DNA from: Frigoribacterium sp. PhB160
Lineage (GTDB): Bacteria > Actinomycetota > Actinomycetes > Actinomycetales > Microbacteriaceae
Assembly (NCBI RefSeq): GCF_003751785.1
Contig: NZ_RKIE01000002.1
Coordinates: 186,001-250,000, forward strand
Direction of reading: 5' to 3'
Length of the DNA: 64,000 nt
In this document: one piece after another, positions 24,865-34,834 of the stretch
Numbering within the stretch: position 1 is the first letter of the stretch
Layout of the letters: every line of letters begins with the position of its first letter
Translations under genes and position numbers: made by a program
The notes under the pieces: model-generated
Seen by the model: only the letters and a program-made list of their open reading frames with translations
The model's database searches: none
What the model was told of the DNA's origin: nothing

Positions 24865-26903
24865 TCGCGGGTCGTGATGCTGAAGGGCGAGCTCTCGAGG
24901 TTCGTGAACGCGCCCACCGTCGCGCGCACCACGCACTCCGGGGCGATCGACAGCGCCGTGACGACGAGCCCGTCGCTCGAGACCGCGAGCGCGCCCGAGC
25001 AGCCGTCGGCGAACCGCACGCCGCCCTCGCCCCCGGCGACGTCGTCGAGCATGCTCGAGGGCGCGCCCGTGCTCGGGCTCGAGTAGAGCGGGTTCAGCTC
25101 GTCCGGGCCGCTCGGCCAGACGGGCACGAGCGTCACGGGCAGGGTCGTCTGGCTCACCGTGCGCGAGGGCGTCCGCACCTCGACGCCGCGGAGGCGCTGC
25201 ACGACGTAGCTCGTCCCGGTCACCGCCGGGTCCTCGACGGCCTCGGCGGTGGCCTGCCCGGCGGCGTCCAGCCAGGCGTCGAGTGCGGCGCCGTCGGCGG
25301 GCGAGACCGGCACGGTGCCCTCGACGACGAGCTCGTCGCCGGCGGGCACGTCGAGGTCGACCGCCCACCCGCAGTCGGCGGTGACGCCGCTGAGCGAGGG
25401 CCGGTCGCGCTCGACCGAGGCGGGCGCGGTCCACGTGACGGCGGGGCAGGGGTCGCCCTCGTCGAGGCCCGGCACGACCTCGAGCACGGCGCCCGACAGC
25501 GGGGCGGCCTGCGCCGAGTAGGTGAGGGTGAGGTCGACCGAGCCGCGCTCCGGGTCGTACGAGGCGTCGCGCGTGACGGTCAGCCCGGTCGGCAGCGCGG
25601 CGTCGCGCTGGCTGGCGGTCGCGGCCACGGCGCCCCCGGCGACGGCGGGCTCGGCCGGCCCCCGGGGCACGAGCACGACGGCGGCCACGACGACGGCGGC
25701 CACGAGGGCGACGACGGTCCCGCCGACGACCGCGACCCGGTTCGTCAGCCACGCGGGCCGCCACGACGACGACGCGGCAGCACCCGCCGGAGGCGCGGCG
25801 CGGCGGGGCGCAGCGCCGACGGCCCCGCCCTCGGGGCGACGCAGCGGCCTGACGACCGTGTGCGCGCCGTCCGTGCCCAGGTCGGGACGCGCCTCCGGCA
25901 CCCCCGGTCCGTCGTCGTGCCCGGCCGTCTCGGGGTCGGCCACGTCGGGGTCGGCCGGGATCGGACCCGCCGGCCCGCGCGTGGTCGTCGAGCCGCGGAC
26001 GATCGTCGCCGGGCGCTCAACCTCGGCGAACGCCTCCGGGGCGTCGACGCGGGGCAGCGCGGCCAGCTCGGCGTGGCGCTCGGCCAGGCGGCGCAGGCGG
26101 GAGGCCGCGTCGGCGGCGGCGGGCCGGGCGGCCGGGTCCTTCGCGAGCAGCGAGGCCAGCGCGGCGTCGAGGTCGTCGGGCAGGTCGAGCGGGGGCGGGG
26201 TCGACGTGACGTGGCGGTAGGCGATCGTGAAGTCGGTGCCGGGCCCGGCGAAGGGGGTGCGGCCCGCGAGCAGCTCGTAGAGCATGACGCCGGTGGCGTA
26301 GACGTCGCCCGCGGGGCCCGAGCGCCCGGTGCTGATGAGCTCGGGCGACATGTACTGAGGGGTGCCGAGCAGGCCGGTCGTCGTGCCGCGGCCCTCGCCG
26401 ACGACCGAGGCGATGCCGAAGTCGCCCACGCGCACGGCGCCGCGGAGGCCCGGTCGCCAGGCCTCGGCGAGCAGCACGTTGTCGGGCTTGACGTCGCGGT
26501 GCGCGACGTCGCGGGCGTGCGCCGCGGCGAGGGCGTCGAGCACCTCCGCGGCGACCGCGAGCGCGTCGGCCGGGGCGAGCGGTCCCGTGGCGGCCACGAC
26601 GTCGCGCACCGAGCCGCCGGGCACGAGGTCCATGACGATGGCGAGCCGGTCGCCCTCGACGACGAGGTCGCGCACCTGCACGACGCCGGGGTGACGGAGG
26701 GACAGCAGCACCGACCGCTCGCGCACGAAGCGCTCGACGATCTCGGGGTCGGCCGCGTGCTCGGGCCGCAGCAGCTTGGCCGCGACGGCCTCGTCGTGGG
26801 GCGCGACGGTGGCGCGCCAGACCTCGCCGACCGCGCCCGAGCCGATCAGCTCGACGAGTCGGTACGAGGCGCCCAGCGCCTCCCCGGTGCGCGACTGCGC
26901 CAC
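24861..26903 (-). CDS. Transmembrane Ser/Thr protein kinase (PknB-like) of the T7SS locus
   Basis: The 680-residue product has an N-terminal kinase domain with all key motifs: Gly loop GSGAVGEVW, Lys43 (AVAAKLL), HRDVKPDN (about 135-142), DFG (161-163) and TPQYMSPE. It should therefore be active. A Pro/Asp-rich juxtamembrane segment holds ATIVRGSTTT and HTVVRPLRRP. One membrane helix (about 389-412) precedes an extracellular domain of about 265 residues without PASTA repeats; it has Cys in DPCPAV, ADCGW, DGCSGA and PECVV. The frame extends to a GTG at 26933, but GGGAGG lies eight bases before the GTG at 26903, which is chosen. The gene converges on the motor gene, whose FHA domain could read its output. 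Confidence 0.88.
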   Translation of the reverse strand: MAQSRTGEALGASYRLVELIGSGAVGEVWRATVAPHDEAVAAKLLRPEHAADPEIVERFVRERSVLLSLRHPGVVQVRDLVVEGDRLAIVMDLVPGGSVRDVVAATGPLAPADALAVAAEVLDALAAAHARDVAHRDVKPDNVLLAEAWRPGLRGAVRVGDFGIASVVGEGRGTTTGLLGTPQYMSPELISTGRSGPAGDVYATGVMLYELLAGRTPFAGPGTDFTIAYRHVTSTPPPLDLPDDLDAALASLLAKDPAARPAAADAASRLRRLAERHAELAALPRVDAPEAFAEVERPATIVRGSTTTRGPAGPIPADPDVADPETAGHDDGPGVPEARPDLGTDGAHTVVRPLRRPEGGAVGAAPRRAAPPAGAAASSSWRPAWLTNRVAVVGGTVVALVAAVVVAAVVLVPRGPAEPAVAGGAVAATASQRDAALPTGLTVTRDASYDPERGSVDLTLTYSAQAAPLSGAVLEVVPGLDEGDPCPAVTWTAPASVERDRPSLSGVTADCGWAVDLDVPAGDELVVEGTVPVSPADGAALDAWLDAAGQATAEAVEDPAVTGTSYVVQRLRGVEVRTPSRTVSQTTLPVTLVPVWPSGPDELNPLYSSPSTGAPSSMLDDVAGGEGGVRFADGCSGALAVSSDGLVVTALSIAPECVVRATVGAFTNLESSPFSITTRD

Positions 26904-27053
26904 GACGTCACCCTCCCGCGACCGGATCCCCACCGGTCGCCCCCGCCCACCATCCTACGAGCGACGGCCGCGCGCGGCAGCCCCACGAGCGGGGTGCACC
27001 GACCGGTCGACGTCGGCCCCGACGCGCTCGCCGTCGGACGGCGTCCGCCCCGC

Positions 27054-27521
27054 TCAGCGGAGCGACCGCACCAGGCTCTCCTGCACGTACCCGAGCCAGT
27101 CGTAGACGTCCTGCAGCACGAGCACCTGCGGGTCGTCGCCCGGCGGGAAGCCCTCCGCGGTGACCCCGAGCCGGGCCCCGATCGTGAGCCGCAGGTCGGT
27201 GAGCGTCCGCAGCCACGACTGCTGGGCGGCGTCGTCGAGCACGGGCTCCTCACCCGCGGCCGGGTCGAGCGCGGCGAGCACGAGGCGCGCGTTGTGCAGC
27301 TTCCGCTCGACGAGGTCGTCCGAGGTGAACCGGCGGAACTCCGCCGCCGCCTCGGCGTCGTCCGCGTACCCGGTCGGCAGGAGGCGCGCCACGGCCGGGT
27401 CGTCCTGGTCGCCGCCCGAGACCACGGCCACGAGCTGCTCGACGAGGTCGCGCAGCACGGCGCGCTCGTGCCCGGGGAGCGTCAGGCGGAGCCCCTCCCG
27501 GCGCCGGCGGAACGGCGTCAC
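27054..27521 (-). CDS. DUF2017 family protein
   Basis: The 155-residue soluble protein is a DUF2017 member, recognised by [21 protein letters not shown] and the end [18 protein letters not shown]. The family is found almost only in actinobacteria and is nearly always next to clpS, suggesting a role in Clp proteolysis; the function is unknown. The GTG start overlaps the clpS stop (GTGA). Confidence 0.85.
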   Translation of the reverse strand: MTPFRRRREGLRLTLPGHERAVLRDLVEQLVAVVSGGDQDDPAVARLLPTGYADDAEAAAEFRRFTSDDLVERKLHNARLVLAALDPAAGEEPVLDDAAQQSWLRTLTDLRLTIGARLGVTAEGFPPGDDPQVLVLQDVYDWLGYVQESLVRSLR

Positions 27522-27820
27522 TCGTCGGCCTTCGCGACGGTCGCCCAGAGCCCGTAGTCGTGCATCGCCACCACGTGCCGCTCCATCTCCTCGCGCGAGC
27601 CGGTCGCCACGACGGCCTTGCCGCCCGTGTGCACCTGCATCATCAGCCGCTCGGCCTCCCGCACGCCGAAGCCGAAGTAGCTGCGGAAGACGTACGACAC
27701 GTACGACATCAGGTTGACGGGATCGTCCCAGACGAGCGTCACCCAGGGGACGTCCGAGGCCGTCAGGAGGCGCGGGTCGGCCCCGGTCTCGACACGGGTC
27801 TCCTCGAGGGTCGACGTCAT
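27518..27820 (-). CDS. clpS: ATP-dependent Clp protease adaptor ClpS
   Basis: The 100-residue product delivers N-degron substrates to the ClpC/ClpP machine. The ClpS core is visible as [20 protein letters not shown], with the DDxxN motif that binds the substrate alpha-amino group, then [24 protein letters not shown]. The frame extends upstream, but the ATG at 27820 gives the usual family length. It is translationally coupled to the DUF2017 gene downstream. Confidence 0.92.
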   Translation of the reverse strand: MTSTLEETRVETGADPRLLTASDVPWVTLVWDDPVNLMSYVSYVFRSYFGFGVREAERLMMQVHTGGKAVVATGSREEMERHVVAMHDYGLWATVAKADE

Positions 27821-27878
27821 CCGCCCAGCGTGCCACGTCGCGAGGGGCAGGGGCTGCCGCACCGCGCCTCCTCGGCGT

Positions 27879-27884
27879 TATGCT
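27879..27884 (+). promoter_or_regulatory. -10 box of the glyA promoter
   Basis: TATGCT lies seven bases before the expected transcript start, so transcription would begin at about 27891, exactly where the ZTP aptamer helix starts. Confidence 0.6.
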
Positions 27885-27885
27885 G

Positions 27886-27968
27886 TCCGAGTCGCGACTG
27901 GCGTTCGGATGGTTGACCATCGGGGAGCGACTGACACACGGTTGGTGGCCGTACGCCTGGGCCACGAC
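27886..27968 (+). promoter_or_regulatory. ZTP (pfl) riboswitch upstream of glyA
   Basis: The conserved ZTP/ZMP aptamer segments appear in order: GCGACTGGCG (27894-27903), a small hairpin GATGGTTGACCATC, CGGGGAGCG (27921-27929) and the 3' domain CGCCTGGGC (27954-27962). In known cases ZTP or ZMP, which signals low 10-formyl-tetrahydrofolate, turns on one-carbon and purine genes. Here it precedes glyA-folD, both one-carbon genes. The GTG start of glyA follows by about 40 nt, enough room for translational or termination control. Confidence 0.9.
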
Positions 27969-28006
27969 ACCAGACCTCGTCCGACACGTGTGCCAAGGAG
28001 ACCCCT

Positions 28007-29281
28007 GTGACCAGCCAGAAACTGCCCTCGTCCTTCAACGAGCCCCTCTCGGTCGTCGACCCCGAGATCGCCGCCGTCCTCGAGCAGGAGCTCGGCCGGC
28101 AGCGCGACTACCTCGAGATGATCGCGTCCGAGAACTTCGTGCCCCGCGCCGTGCTCGAGTCGCAGGGCTCGGTGCTCACCAACAAGTACGCCGAGGGCTA
28201 CCCGGGACGTCGCTACTACGGCGGCTGCGAGTTCGTCGACGTCGCCGAGAACCTCGCGATCAGCCGGGCCAAGTCGCTGTTCGGCGCCGACTTCGCCAAC
28301 GTGCAGCCGCACTCGGGCGCGCAGGCCAACGCCGCCGTCCTCGCGGCGATCGCCGACATCGGCGACACCATCCTCGGCCTCGAGCTGGCGCACGGCGGCC
28401 ACCTGACCCACGGGATGAAGCTCAACTTCTCCGGCAAGATGTACAAGGCCGTGGCCTACGAGGTCGACCCCGAGACCTACCTGATCGACATGGAGACCGT
28501 TCGTCGCCAGGCGCTCGAGCACAAGCCCAAGGTGATCATCGCCGGCTGGTCGGCCTACCCGCGCCAGCTCGACTTCGCGGCGTTCCGCGCGATCGCCGAC
28601 GAGGTCGGCGCGTACCTCTGGGTCGACATGGCGCACTTCGCCGGCCTCGTCGCCGCCGGGCTGCACCCGTCGCCGCTGCCGCACGCGCACGTCGTCTCGT
28701 CGACGGTGCACAAGACGCTCGCCGGGCCGCGCTCGGGCGTGATCCTCTCGAACCACGAGCCGCTCTTCAAGAAGCTCAACTCGGCCGTCTTCCCGGGTCA
28801 GCAGGGCGGGCCGCTCATGCACGTCATCGCCGCCAAGGCGACGGCTTTCAAGCTCGCGGCCGAGCCCGAGTTCAAGGATCGCCAGGAGCGCACCATCCGC
28901 GGCGCCCAGCTGCTCGCGGCCCGCCTCACGGCGCCCGACGCGAAAGCCGCCGGCATCGACGTCCTCACCGGGGGCACCGACGTGCACCTCGTGCTCGTCG
29001 ACCTGCGGGCCAGCGAGGTCGACGGCAAGCAGGCCGAAGACCTGCTGCACCAGGTCGGCATCACGGTCAACCGCAACTCCGTCCCGTGGGACCCTCGCCC
29101 GCCGATGGTCACCTCGGGCGTCCGCATCGGCACCCCGGCGCTCGCCACGCGCGGCTTCGACGACGCCGAGTTCACCGAGGTGGCCGACATCATCGCCGCG
29201 ACCCTGATGCCCGAGCCCGACGTCGCGGCGCTCGCCGCGCGGGTGAAGGTGCTCACCGACGCGTTCCCGCTCTACGCGTGA
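28007..29281 (+). CDS. glyA: Serine hydroxymethyltransferase
   Basis: The 424-residue PLP enzyme interconverts serine plus tetrahydrofolate with glycine plus 5,10-methylene-tetrahydrofolate in the cytosol. Motifs are complete: [48 protein letters not shown] and the PLP lysine in [16 protein letters not shown]. Length is normal. The GTG start has AAGGAG seven bases upstream. It is the first gene of the riboswitch-controlled operon with folD. Confidence 0.97.
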   Translation: MTSQKLPSSFNEPLSVVDPEIAAVLEQELGRQRDYLEMIASENFVPRAVLESQGSVLTNKYAEGYPGRRYYGGCEFVDVAENLAISRAKSLFGADFANVQPHSGAQANAAVLAAIADIGDTILGLELAHGGHLTHGMKLNFSGKMYKAVAYEVDPETYLIDMETVRRQALEHKPKVIIAGWSAYPRQLDFAAFRAIADEVGAYLWVDMAHFAGLVAAGLHPSPLPHAHVVSSTVHKTLAGPRSGVILSNHEPLFKKLNSAVFPGQQGGPLMHVIAAKATAFKLAAEPEFKDRQERTIRGAQLLAARLTAPDAKAAGIDVLTGGTDVHLVLVDLRASEVDGKQAEDLLHQVGITVNRNSVPWDPRPPMVTSGVRIGTPALATRGFDDAEFTEVADIIAATLMPEPDVAALAARVKVLTDAFPLYA

Positions 29282-30273
29282 GCGACGGCGTCGGGGCCGC
29301 GGCCGGGGCTGGCGTCGAGGCCGCGGCCCCGGCTCCTGACGCCCGGCCCGTGTCGGTCGACGAGCGCGGTCGGCGGCTGACGGCGGGGGAGGGCAGCGCC
29401 GTCGTCATCGACGGCACGGCGCTCGCCGCCACCGTGAAGGCCGACCTCCGGGTGCGCGTCGACGCGCTGCGGTCGAAGGGAGTCGTGCCCGGCCTCGGGA
29501 CGATCCTGGTCGGCGAGAACCCGGGATCGCTCTCGTACGTCGCGGGCAAGCACCGCGACTGCGCCGAGGTCGGCATCGAGTCGATCCGCCTCGACCTGCC
29601 GGGCACCGCGAGCGAGGCCGACATCCGCGCCGCGATCACGACGATGAACGACGACCCGGCCGTGACGGCGTTCATCATCCAGCTGCCGCTGCCCGAGGGC
29701 ATTGACCCGACGACCATGCTCGAGCTGATGGACCCGGCCAAGGACGCCGACGGCCTCCACCCCGTCAACCTCGGCGAGCTCGTGCTGGCCGTGCCCGGCG
29801 GCAAGGGCTCGATCGACACGCCTCTGCCCTGCACGCCGCGCGGGATCGTCGAGATGCTCCGCGCCTACGACGTGCCGATCGCCGGTCGCCACGTGACGAT
29901 CATCGGCCAGGGGCTGACGGTCGGCAGGCCGCTCGGCCTGCTGCTGACGCGCCTCGAGGCGACGGCCACGTTGACGCACTCGCGGACGGTCGACGTGGCC
30001 GCCGAGGTGCGTCGGGCCGACATCGTCGTCGCGGCCGCCGGGGTCGCCGGACTCGTGCAGGCCGACTGGGTCGCGCCCGGGGCGACGGTGATCGACGTCG
30101 GCATCACGCGCGTGCTGAACGAGGAGACCGGCAAGTACCGCCTCCGCGGCGACGTCGACCCCGCGGTCGCGCACGTCGCCGGTGCCCTCTCGCCCGTGCC
30201 CGGGGGAGTCGGCCCGATGACCCGCGCCATGCTCCTCAAGAACGTGGTCGAGGCCGCCGAGCGCGACGCGTAG
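29278..30273 (+). CDS. folD: Methylene-THF dehydrogenase / methenyl-THF cyclohydrolase
   Basis: FolD oxidises methylene-THF and hydrolyses methenyl-THF to 10-formyl-THF, the next step after GlyA. The signatures are [25 protein letters not shown], with the catalytic YxxxK motif, and the cofactor loop [16 protein letters not shown]. The 331 residues are about 40 more than usual because the frame opens at a GTG overlapping the glyA stop (GTGA), adding an Ala/Pro-rich leader. An internal GTG at about 29350 has no ribosome site, so the coupled start is preferred. The leader may be dispensable. Confidence 0.93.
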   Translation: MSDGVGAAAGAGVEAAAPAPDARPVSVDERGRRLTAGEGSAVVIDGTALAATVKADLRVRVDALRSKGVVPGLGTILVGENPGSLSYVAGKHRDCAEVGIESIRLDLPGTASEADIRAAITTMNDDPAVTAFIIQLPLPEGIDPTTMLELMDPAKDADGLHPVNLGELVLAVPGGKGSIDTPLPCTPRGIVEMLRAYDVPIAGRHVTIIGQGLTVGRPLGLLLTRLEATATLTHSRTVDVAAEVRRADIVVAAAGVAGLVQADWVAPGATVIDVGITRVLNEETGKYRLRGDVDPAVAHVAGALSPVPGGVGPMTRAMLLKNVVEAAERDA

Positions 30274-30295
30274 CGCCTGCCTGCCTGCCGGTTCA

Positions 30296-30355
30296 GCGTC
30301 ACGTCCTGCGCATCGCGTCGCATTCTGTCGCGACGCGATGCGCGGAACGTGACGC
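30296..30355. repeat. Dispersed intergenic palindrome, copy B
   Basis: Arms of 26 bp (30296-30321 and 30330-30355) match with two mismatches around an 8-nt loop. The ends, GCGTCACGT and ACGTGACGC, are shared with copies A and C. It lies just after folD, between convergent genes, and may also act as a terminator. Confidence 0.8.
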
Positions 30356-30448
30356 GACGGCGCCGCCCGCCCGACCCCGCCCGTGTCTCGTCCCGTCGAG
30401 CGAGCCTCTGCAGCGAGACGCTTCCCCGCGGCGCTCCGGGACGCACGA

Positions 30449-30478
30449 GACCCGCCCGCCCCGGAGGGCGAGCGGGTC
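30449..30478. terminator. Hairpin between folD and galK
   Basis: A 13-bp stem with one mismatch (30449-30461 with 30466-30478) and a 4-nt loop lies in the 288-bp non-coding gap between convergent folD and galK. A second GC-rich imperfect hairpin follows at about 30517-30557. Confidence 0.5.
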
Positions 30479-30561
30479 CAGGTCGATCGGCCACGGCCGA
30501 CAGGTCGTGCCCGGCCGGCCGGGCCGCCCGCGCCTGACGCGCGGCGGGCCGGCCCGCAGGC

Positions 30562-31784
<1,223 letters not shown>

Positions 31785-31788
<4 letters not shown>

Positions 31789-32888
31789 GAGCGCTCGATC
31801 GCCTCTCTCAGTCGGTCGGCCTGGGCCTCGGGCACGAGGTCGCCCACCCAGGCTCCCATCGCGGCCTCGGAGCCGGCCAGGTACTTCAGCTTCGTCTCGG
31901 CACGTCGCGGCGACGTGATCTGCAGCATGAGCCGCACGGTGTCGCGCCCGACCGCCACGGGGGCCTGGTGCCAGGCGCCGATGTAGGGCGTCTCGTCGCC
32001 GTACAGGGCGTCGACCCCCCGCAGGAGGCGCTGGTACATGACCGCGAGCTCGTCGCGTTCGTCGCTCGTCAGCCCGGCGAGGTCGGGCACGTGGCGGTGC
32101 GGCAGCAGGCGGATCTCGATCGGCCAGCGGGCCGCGAAGGGCACGAAGGCCGTGAAGTGCTCGCCGGCGAGCAGCACGCGGGGGCCGTTGCGCTCGCGCT
32201 CGAGCAGGTCGGCGAAGAGCGTCGGCCCGTAGGCGTCGATGCTGCGCAGGAGCGCGCTCGTGCGCGGCGTGACGTAGGGGTACGAGTAGATCTGGCCGTG
32301 CGGGTGGTGCAGGGTCACGCCGATGGCCTGCCCGCGGTTCTCGAACGGGAAGACCTGCTGCACGCCCGGCAGCGCCGAGAGCGCCTCGGTGCGGTGGGCC
32401 CAGGCCTCGACCACGGTGCGGGCACGCGAGGGGCTGAGGGTCGCGAACGATCCGAGCGTCTCGGGGCTGAAGCAGACGACCTCGCACCGGCCGACGCTGC
32501 GGAGGGTGCGCTCGAGGCCGACGGCGGCGAGGTCGTCGAGCCCGGCCGGCGCGTCGTCGGCCTCGAGGGCGGGGCCGAACGACGGCGACCGGTTCTCGAA
32601 GACGGCGACGTCGTAGAGGTCGGGGATCTCGGACGGGTTCGTCTCCGAGGCCGGGGCCAGCGGGTCGAGCTCGGCCGGGGGCAGGAAGACGCGGTTCTGC
32701 CGCGACGACGCGATCGAGACCCACTCGCCCGTGAGCGGGTCCTGACGCATGGTCGCCGTCGTCGGCCGCGGGTCGAGCGTGCGCGCGTCGGCGCGTCTCT
32801 CGTCGCCCAGGGTCGTGTCGGCGTCGTCGAAGTAGATGAGCTCGCGGCCGTCGGCGAGCGTCGTCGGGCGGACGGCGATGGGCGCCAT
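31785..32888 (-). CDS. galT: Galactose-1-phosphate uridylyltransferase
   Basis: GalT exchanges UMP between UDP-glucose and galactose-1-phosphate. The 367-residue protein has the active-site HPHGQIYSYP with the nucleophilic His, plus metal or substrate motifs such as RQDPLTGEWVSIASSRQNR and GAWHQAPV. The frame extends upstream, but the ATG at 32888 has GGAGG five bases before it. It is the first gene of galTK. Its promoter overlaps the repeats at 32938-32969, so repression by the divergent DeoR protein is likely. No galE is seen in the window. Confidence 0.95.
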
Positions 32889-32937
32889 GGTGCCTCCTCG
32901 GTCGTGCCCCCGCCTGCCTGCGACGTGGTCGCCGCCT

Positions 32938-32969
32938 GCATTTGCGAAAGCAGGTGAAAGCATACGAAA
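32938..32969. promoter_or_regulatory. Three direct repeats over the galT promoter, probable DeoR-family operator
   Basis: Three units follow each other: GCATTTGCGAAA, GCAGGTGAAA and GCATACGAAA (32938-32949, 32950-32959, 32960-32969), with a spacing of 10-12 bp. On the minus strand they contain the -10-like TATGCT (32964-32959) for galT. Repressor bound here would block galT and the start of its own gene. Confidence 0.7.
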
Positions 32970-32977
32970 CTGACGGG

Positions 32978-33814
32978 GTGGACCACAACTCCGACCGCGA
33001 CGCCCCCGTGCCGCTCCCGGGCGAGCGCCGCCGAGACCGCATCGCCGACCTCGTCGGCCGCCGCGGCTTCGTGCGCACCGCCGAGCTGGCGCGCGAGTTC
33101 CGCCTGTCCGAGGTGACGATCCGCACCGACCTCGAGAGCCTGGCCGCCGACGGGCTCCTCTCGCGGGTTCACGGCGGCGCCCTGTCCGTCGGCCGTCCCG
33201 TCGAGCGCCCCTTCGAGGAAGAGAGCGCGGTCGGCATCGACGCCAAGCGTGTGATCGGCGTCTTCGCGGCGTCGCTGGTGCGGTCCGGCGACTGCGTCGT
33301 GCTCGACGTGGGCACGACGACCACCCAGATCGCGCTCGCCCTGCTCGACCGGCACGACCTCGAGGGGGTGGTCGTCGTGACGAACGGCCTCACGATCGCC
33401 CTGGCGCTCGAGCAGGCCGTGCCCCGCTTCACGGTGATCGTGTCGGGCGGCACCCTCCGGCCGCTGCAGCACTCGCTCGTGAACCCGCTCGCGACGACCG
33501 TCTTCTCGGCCGTCACGGCCGACATCGCGTTCGTCGGCGGCACGGGCGTCGACGTCGCCCACGGCGTGACGAACGTCAACCTGCCCGAGACCGACGTCAA
33601 GCGGCTGATGACCTCGACCGCCCGCCGCTCCTACGTCGTCGCCGACGGGAGCAAACTGATGGAGGCGCACCTCGGCGTCATCGCCCCCCTCGACTCGTTC
33701 GAGGGGCTGATCACCGCCGGGGCCGACGCAGCACACGTCGCCGAGCTCCGGGCGGCGGGCCTCTCGGTGACCGAGGCCGACCTCGAGGTCGGCACCGCGC
33801 CTCCGGCGGGCTGA
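32978..33814 (+). CDS. DeoR-family transcriptional repressor, probable galactose regulator
   Basis: The 278-residue protein has an N-terminal winged HTH (GERRRDRIADLVGRRGFVRTAELAREF, then VTIRTDLESLAADGLLSRVHGGA) and a DeoRC sugar-phosphate-binding domain (GDCVVLDVGTTTTQIALAL, FVGGTGVDVAHGVTN, VVADGSKLMEAHLG). The frame opens at TTG 32942 inside the operator repeats; GTG 32978 is preferred because it leaves the operator upstream. It is divergent from galTK and followed 75 bp later by galM. The effector, perhaps galactose-1-phosphate, is inferred. Confidence 0.88.
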   Translation: MDHNSDRDAPVPLPGERRRDRIADLVGRRGFVRTAELAREFRLSEVTIRTDLESLAADGLLSRVHGGALSVGRPVERPFEEESAVGIDAKRVIGVFAASLVRSGDCVVLDVGTTTTQIALALLDRHDLEGVVVVTNGLTIALALEQAVPRFTVIVSGGTLRPLQHSLVNPLATTVFSAVTADIAFVGGTGVDVAHGVTNVNLPETDVKRLMTSTARRSYVVADGSKLMEAHLGVIAPLDSFEGLITAGADAAHVAELRAAGLSVTEADLEVGTAPPAG

Positions 33815-33889
33815 CCCGCCCCGACGACCCGCACCGCCCGCACGGCAGCACGCACGAGCACCACCACCGACGCAGCGAGGAGAGCGACC

Positions 33890-34834
33890 ATGACGAACCC
33901 ACCCACGGGCGAGCAGCACGAGCTTCGGCTGGAGGCCGACGGGCACGTCGTCACCGGCACGGTGACGCAGGTCGCAGCGGGCATCCGTGCCCTCGCGGTC
34001 GACGGCCACGCGCTGACCGAGACCTTCGACCTCGACGAGCAGCCGCCGTCGGCGTGCGGCATCACGCTCTTCCCGTGGCCGAACCGGGTCGACGGCGGAC
34101 GGTGGACCCTCGACGGCGAGGCGATGCAGCTCGACCTCACCGAGCCGTCGAAGGGCAACGCGAGCCACGGCCTGCTGCGGTACACGGCGTACCGGCCCGT
34201 CGACGTCGAGCCGCACGCGGTCACCCTGGCGGCGACGGTGTACCCGCAGCACGGGTGGCCGTTCCAGCTCGACACGACCGTGCGGCACGAGCTCGTCGCC
34301 GACGGCATGGTCGTCACGCACACGGTCGAGAACGTCGGGGCGCGGCGGGCGCCCTTCGCGGTCGGGTCGCACCCCTTCCTGCGCGTGGGCGACCACGACG
34401 TCGCGACCCTCAGCGTCACGCTGCACGCCGAGACGCGCTTCGAGGTCGACGACCGGAGCATCCCGGTCGGCACCTCGCCCGTGGCGGGCACGCGCTACGA
34501 CCTCTCGGGCGGGCCGCTGGTCGGCGACCTCGACCTCGACACCGCCTACCGCGACGTCGAGGCCGACGACGAGGGGGTACGGCGCACGCGCCTGACGGCG
34601 CCGGACGGCACGGCGACCGAGCTCTGGCAAGACTCGTCGTTCTCCTACGTGCAGGTCTTCACGCCGCGGAACTTCCCGCGCGACGGCGTCGAGGGCCTGG
34701 CCGTCGCGACCGAGCCGATGACCGCACCGGCCAACGCGCTGGCCACGGGGGAGGGCCTCGTGTGGCTCGAACCGGGCGAGTCGTGGTCGGCGTCGTGGGG
34801 CATCCGGCGCATCGAACGAGGCTCCGTGGGCTGA
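33890..34834 (+). CDS. galM: Aldose 1-epimerase (mutarotase)
   Basis: GalM-like enzymes interconvert alpha and beta anomers of galactose before GalK acts. The 314-residue beta-rich protein shows ITLFPWPNRVDGGRW, SHGLLRYTAY with the His of the active site, VGSHPFLRVGDHD and a C-terminal FTPRNFPRDGVEGLAVATEPMTAPANA with the catalytic Glu. A GAGGAG site precedes the ATG. It completes the Leloir cluster with galTK and the DeoR regulator. Confidence 0.88.
   Translation: MTNPPTGEQHELRLEADGHVVTGTVTQVAAGIRALAVDGHALTETFDLDEQPPSACGITLFPWPNRVDGGRWTLDGEAMQLDLTEPSKGNASHGLLRYTAYRPVDVEPHAVTLAATVYPQHGWPFQLDTTVRHELVADGMVVTHTVENVGARRAPFAVGSHPFLRVGDHDVATLSVTLHAETRFEVDDRSIPVGTSPVAGTRYDLSGGPLVGDLDLDTAYRDVEADDEGVRRTRLTAPDGTATELWQDSSFSYVQVFTPRNFPRDGVEGLAVATEPMTAPANALATGEGLVWLEPGESWSASWGIRRIERGSVG

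Noticed and set aside
8597-26903. Genomic island integrated at a tRNA
   Set aside because: There is no integrase, transposase or flanking repeat near the T7SS locus, and the only tRNA is more than 8 kb away with core genes between.
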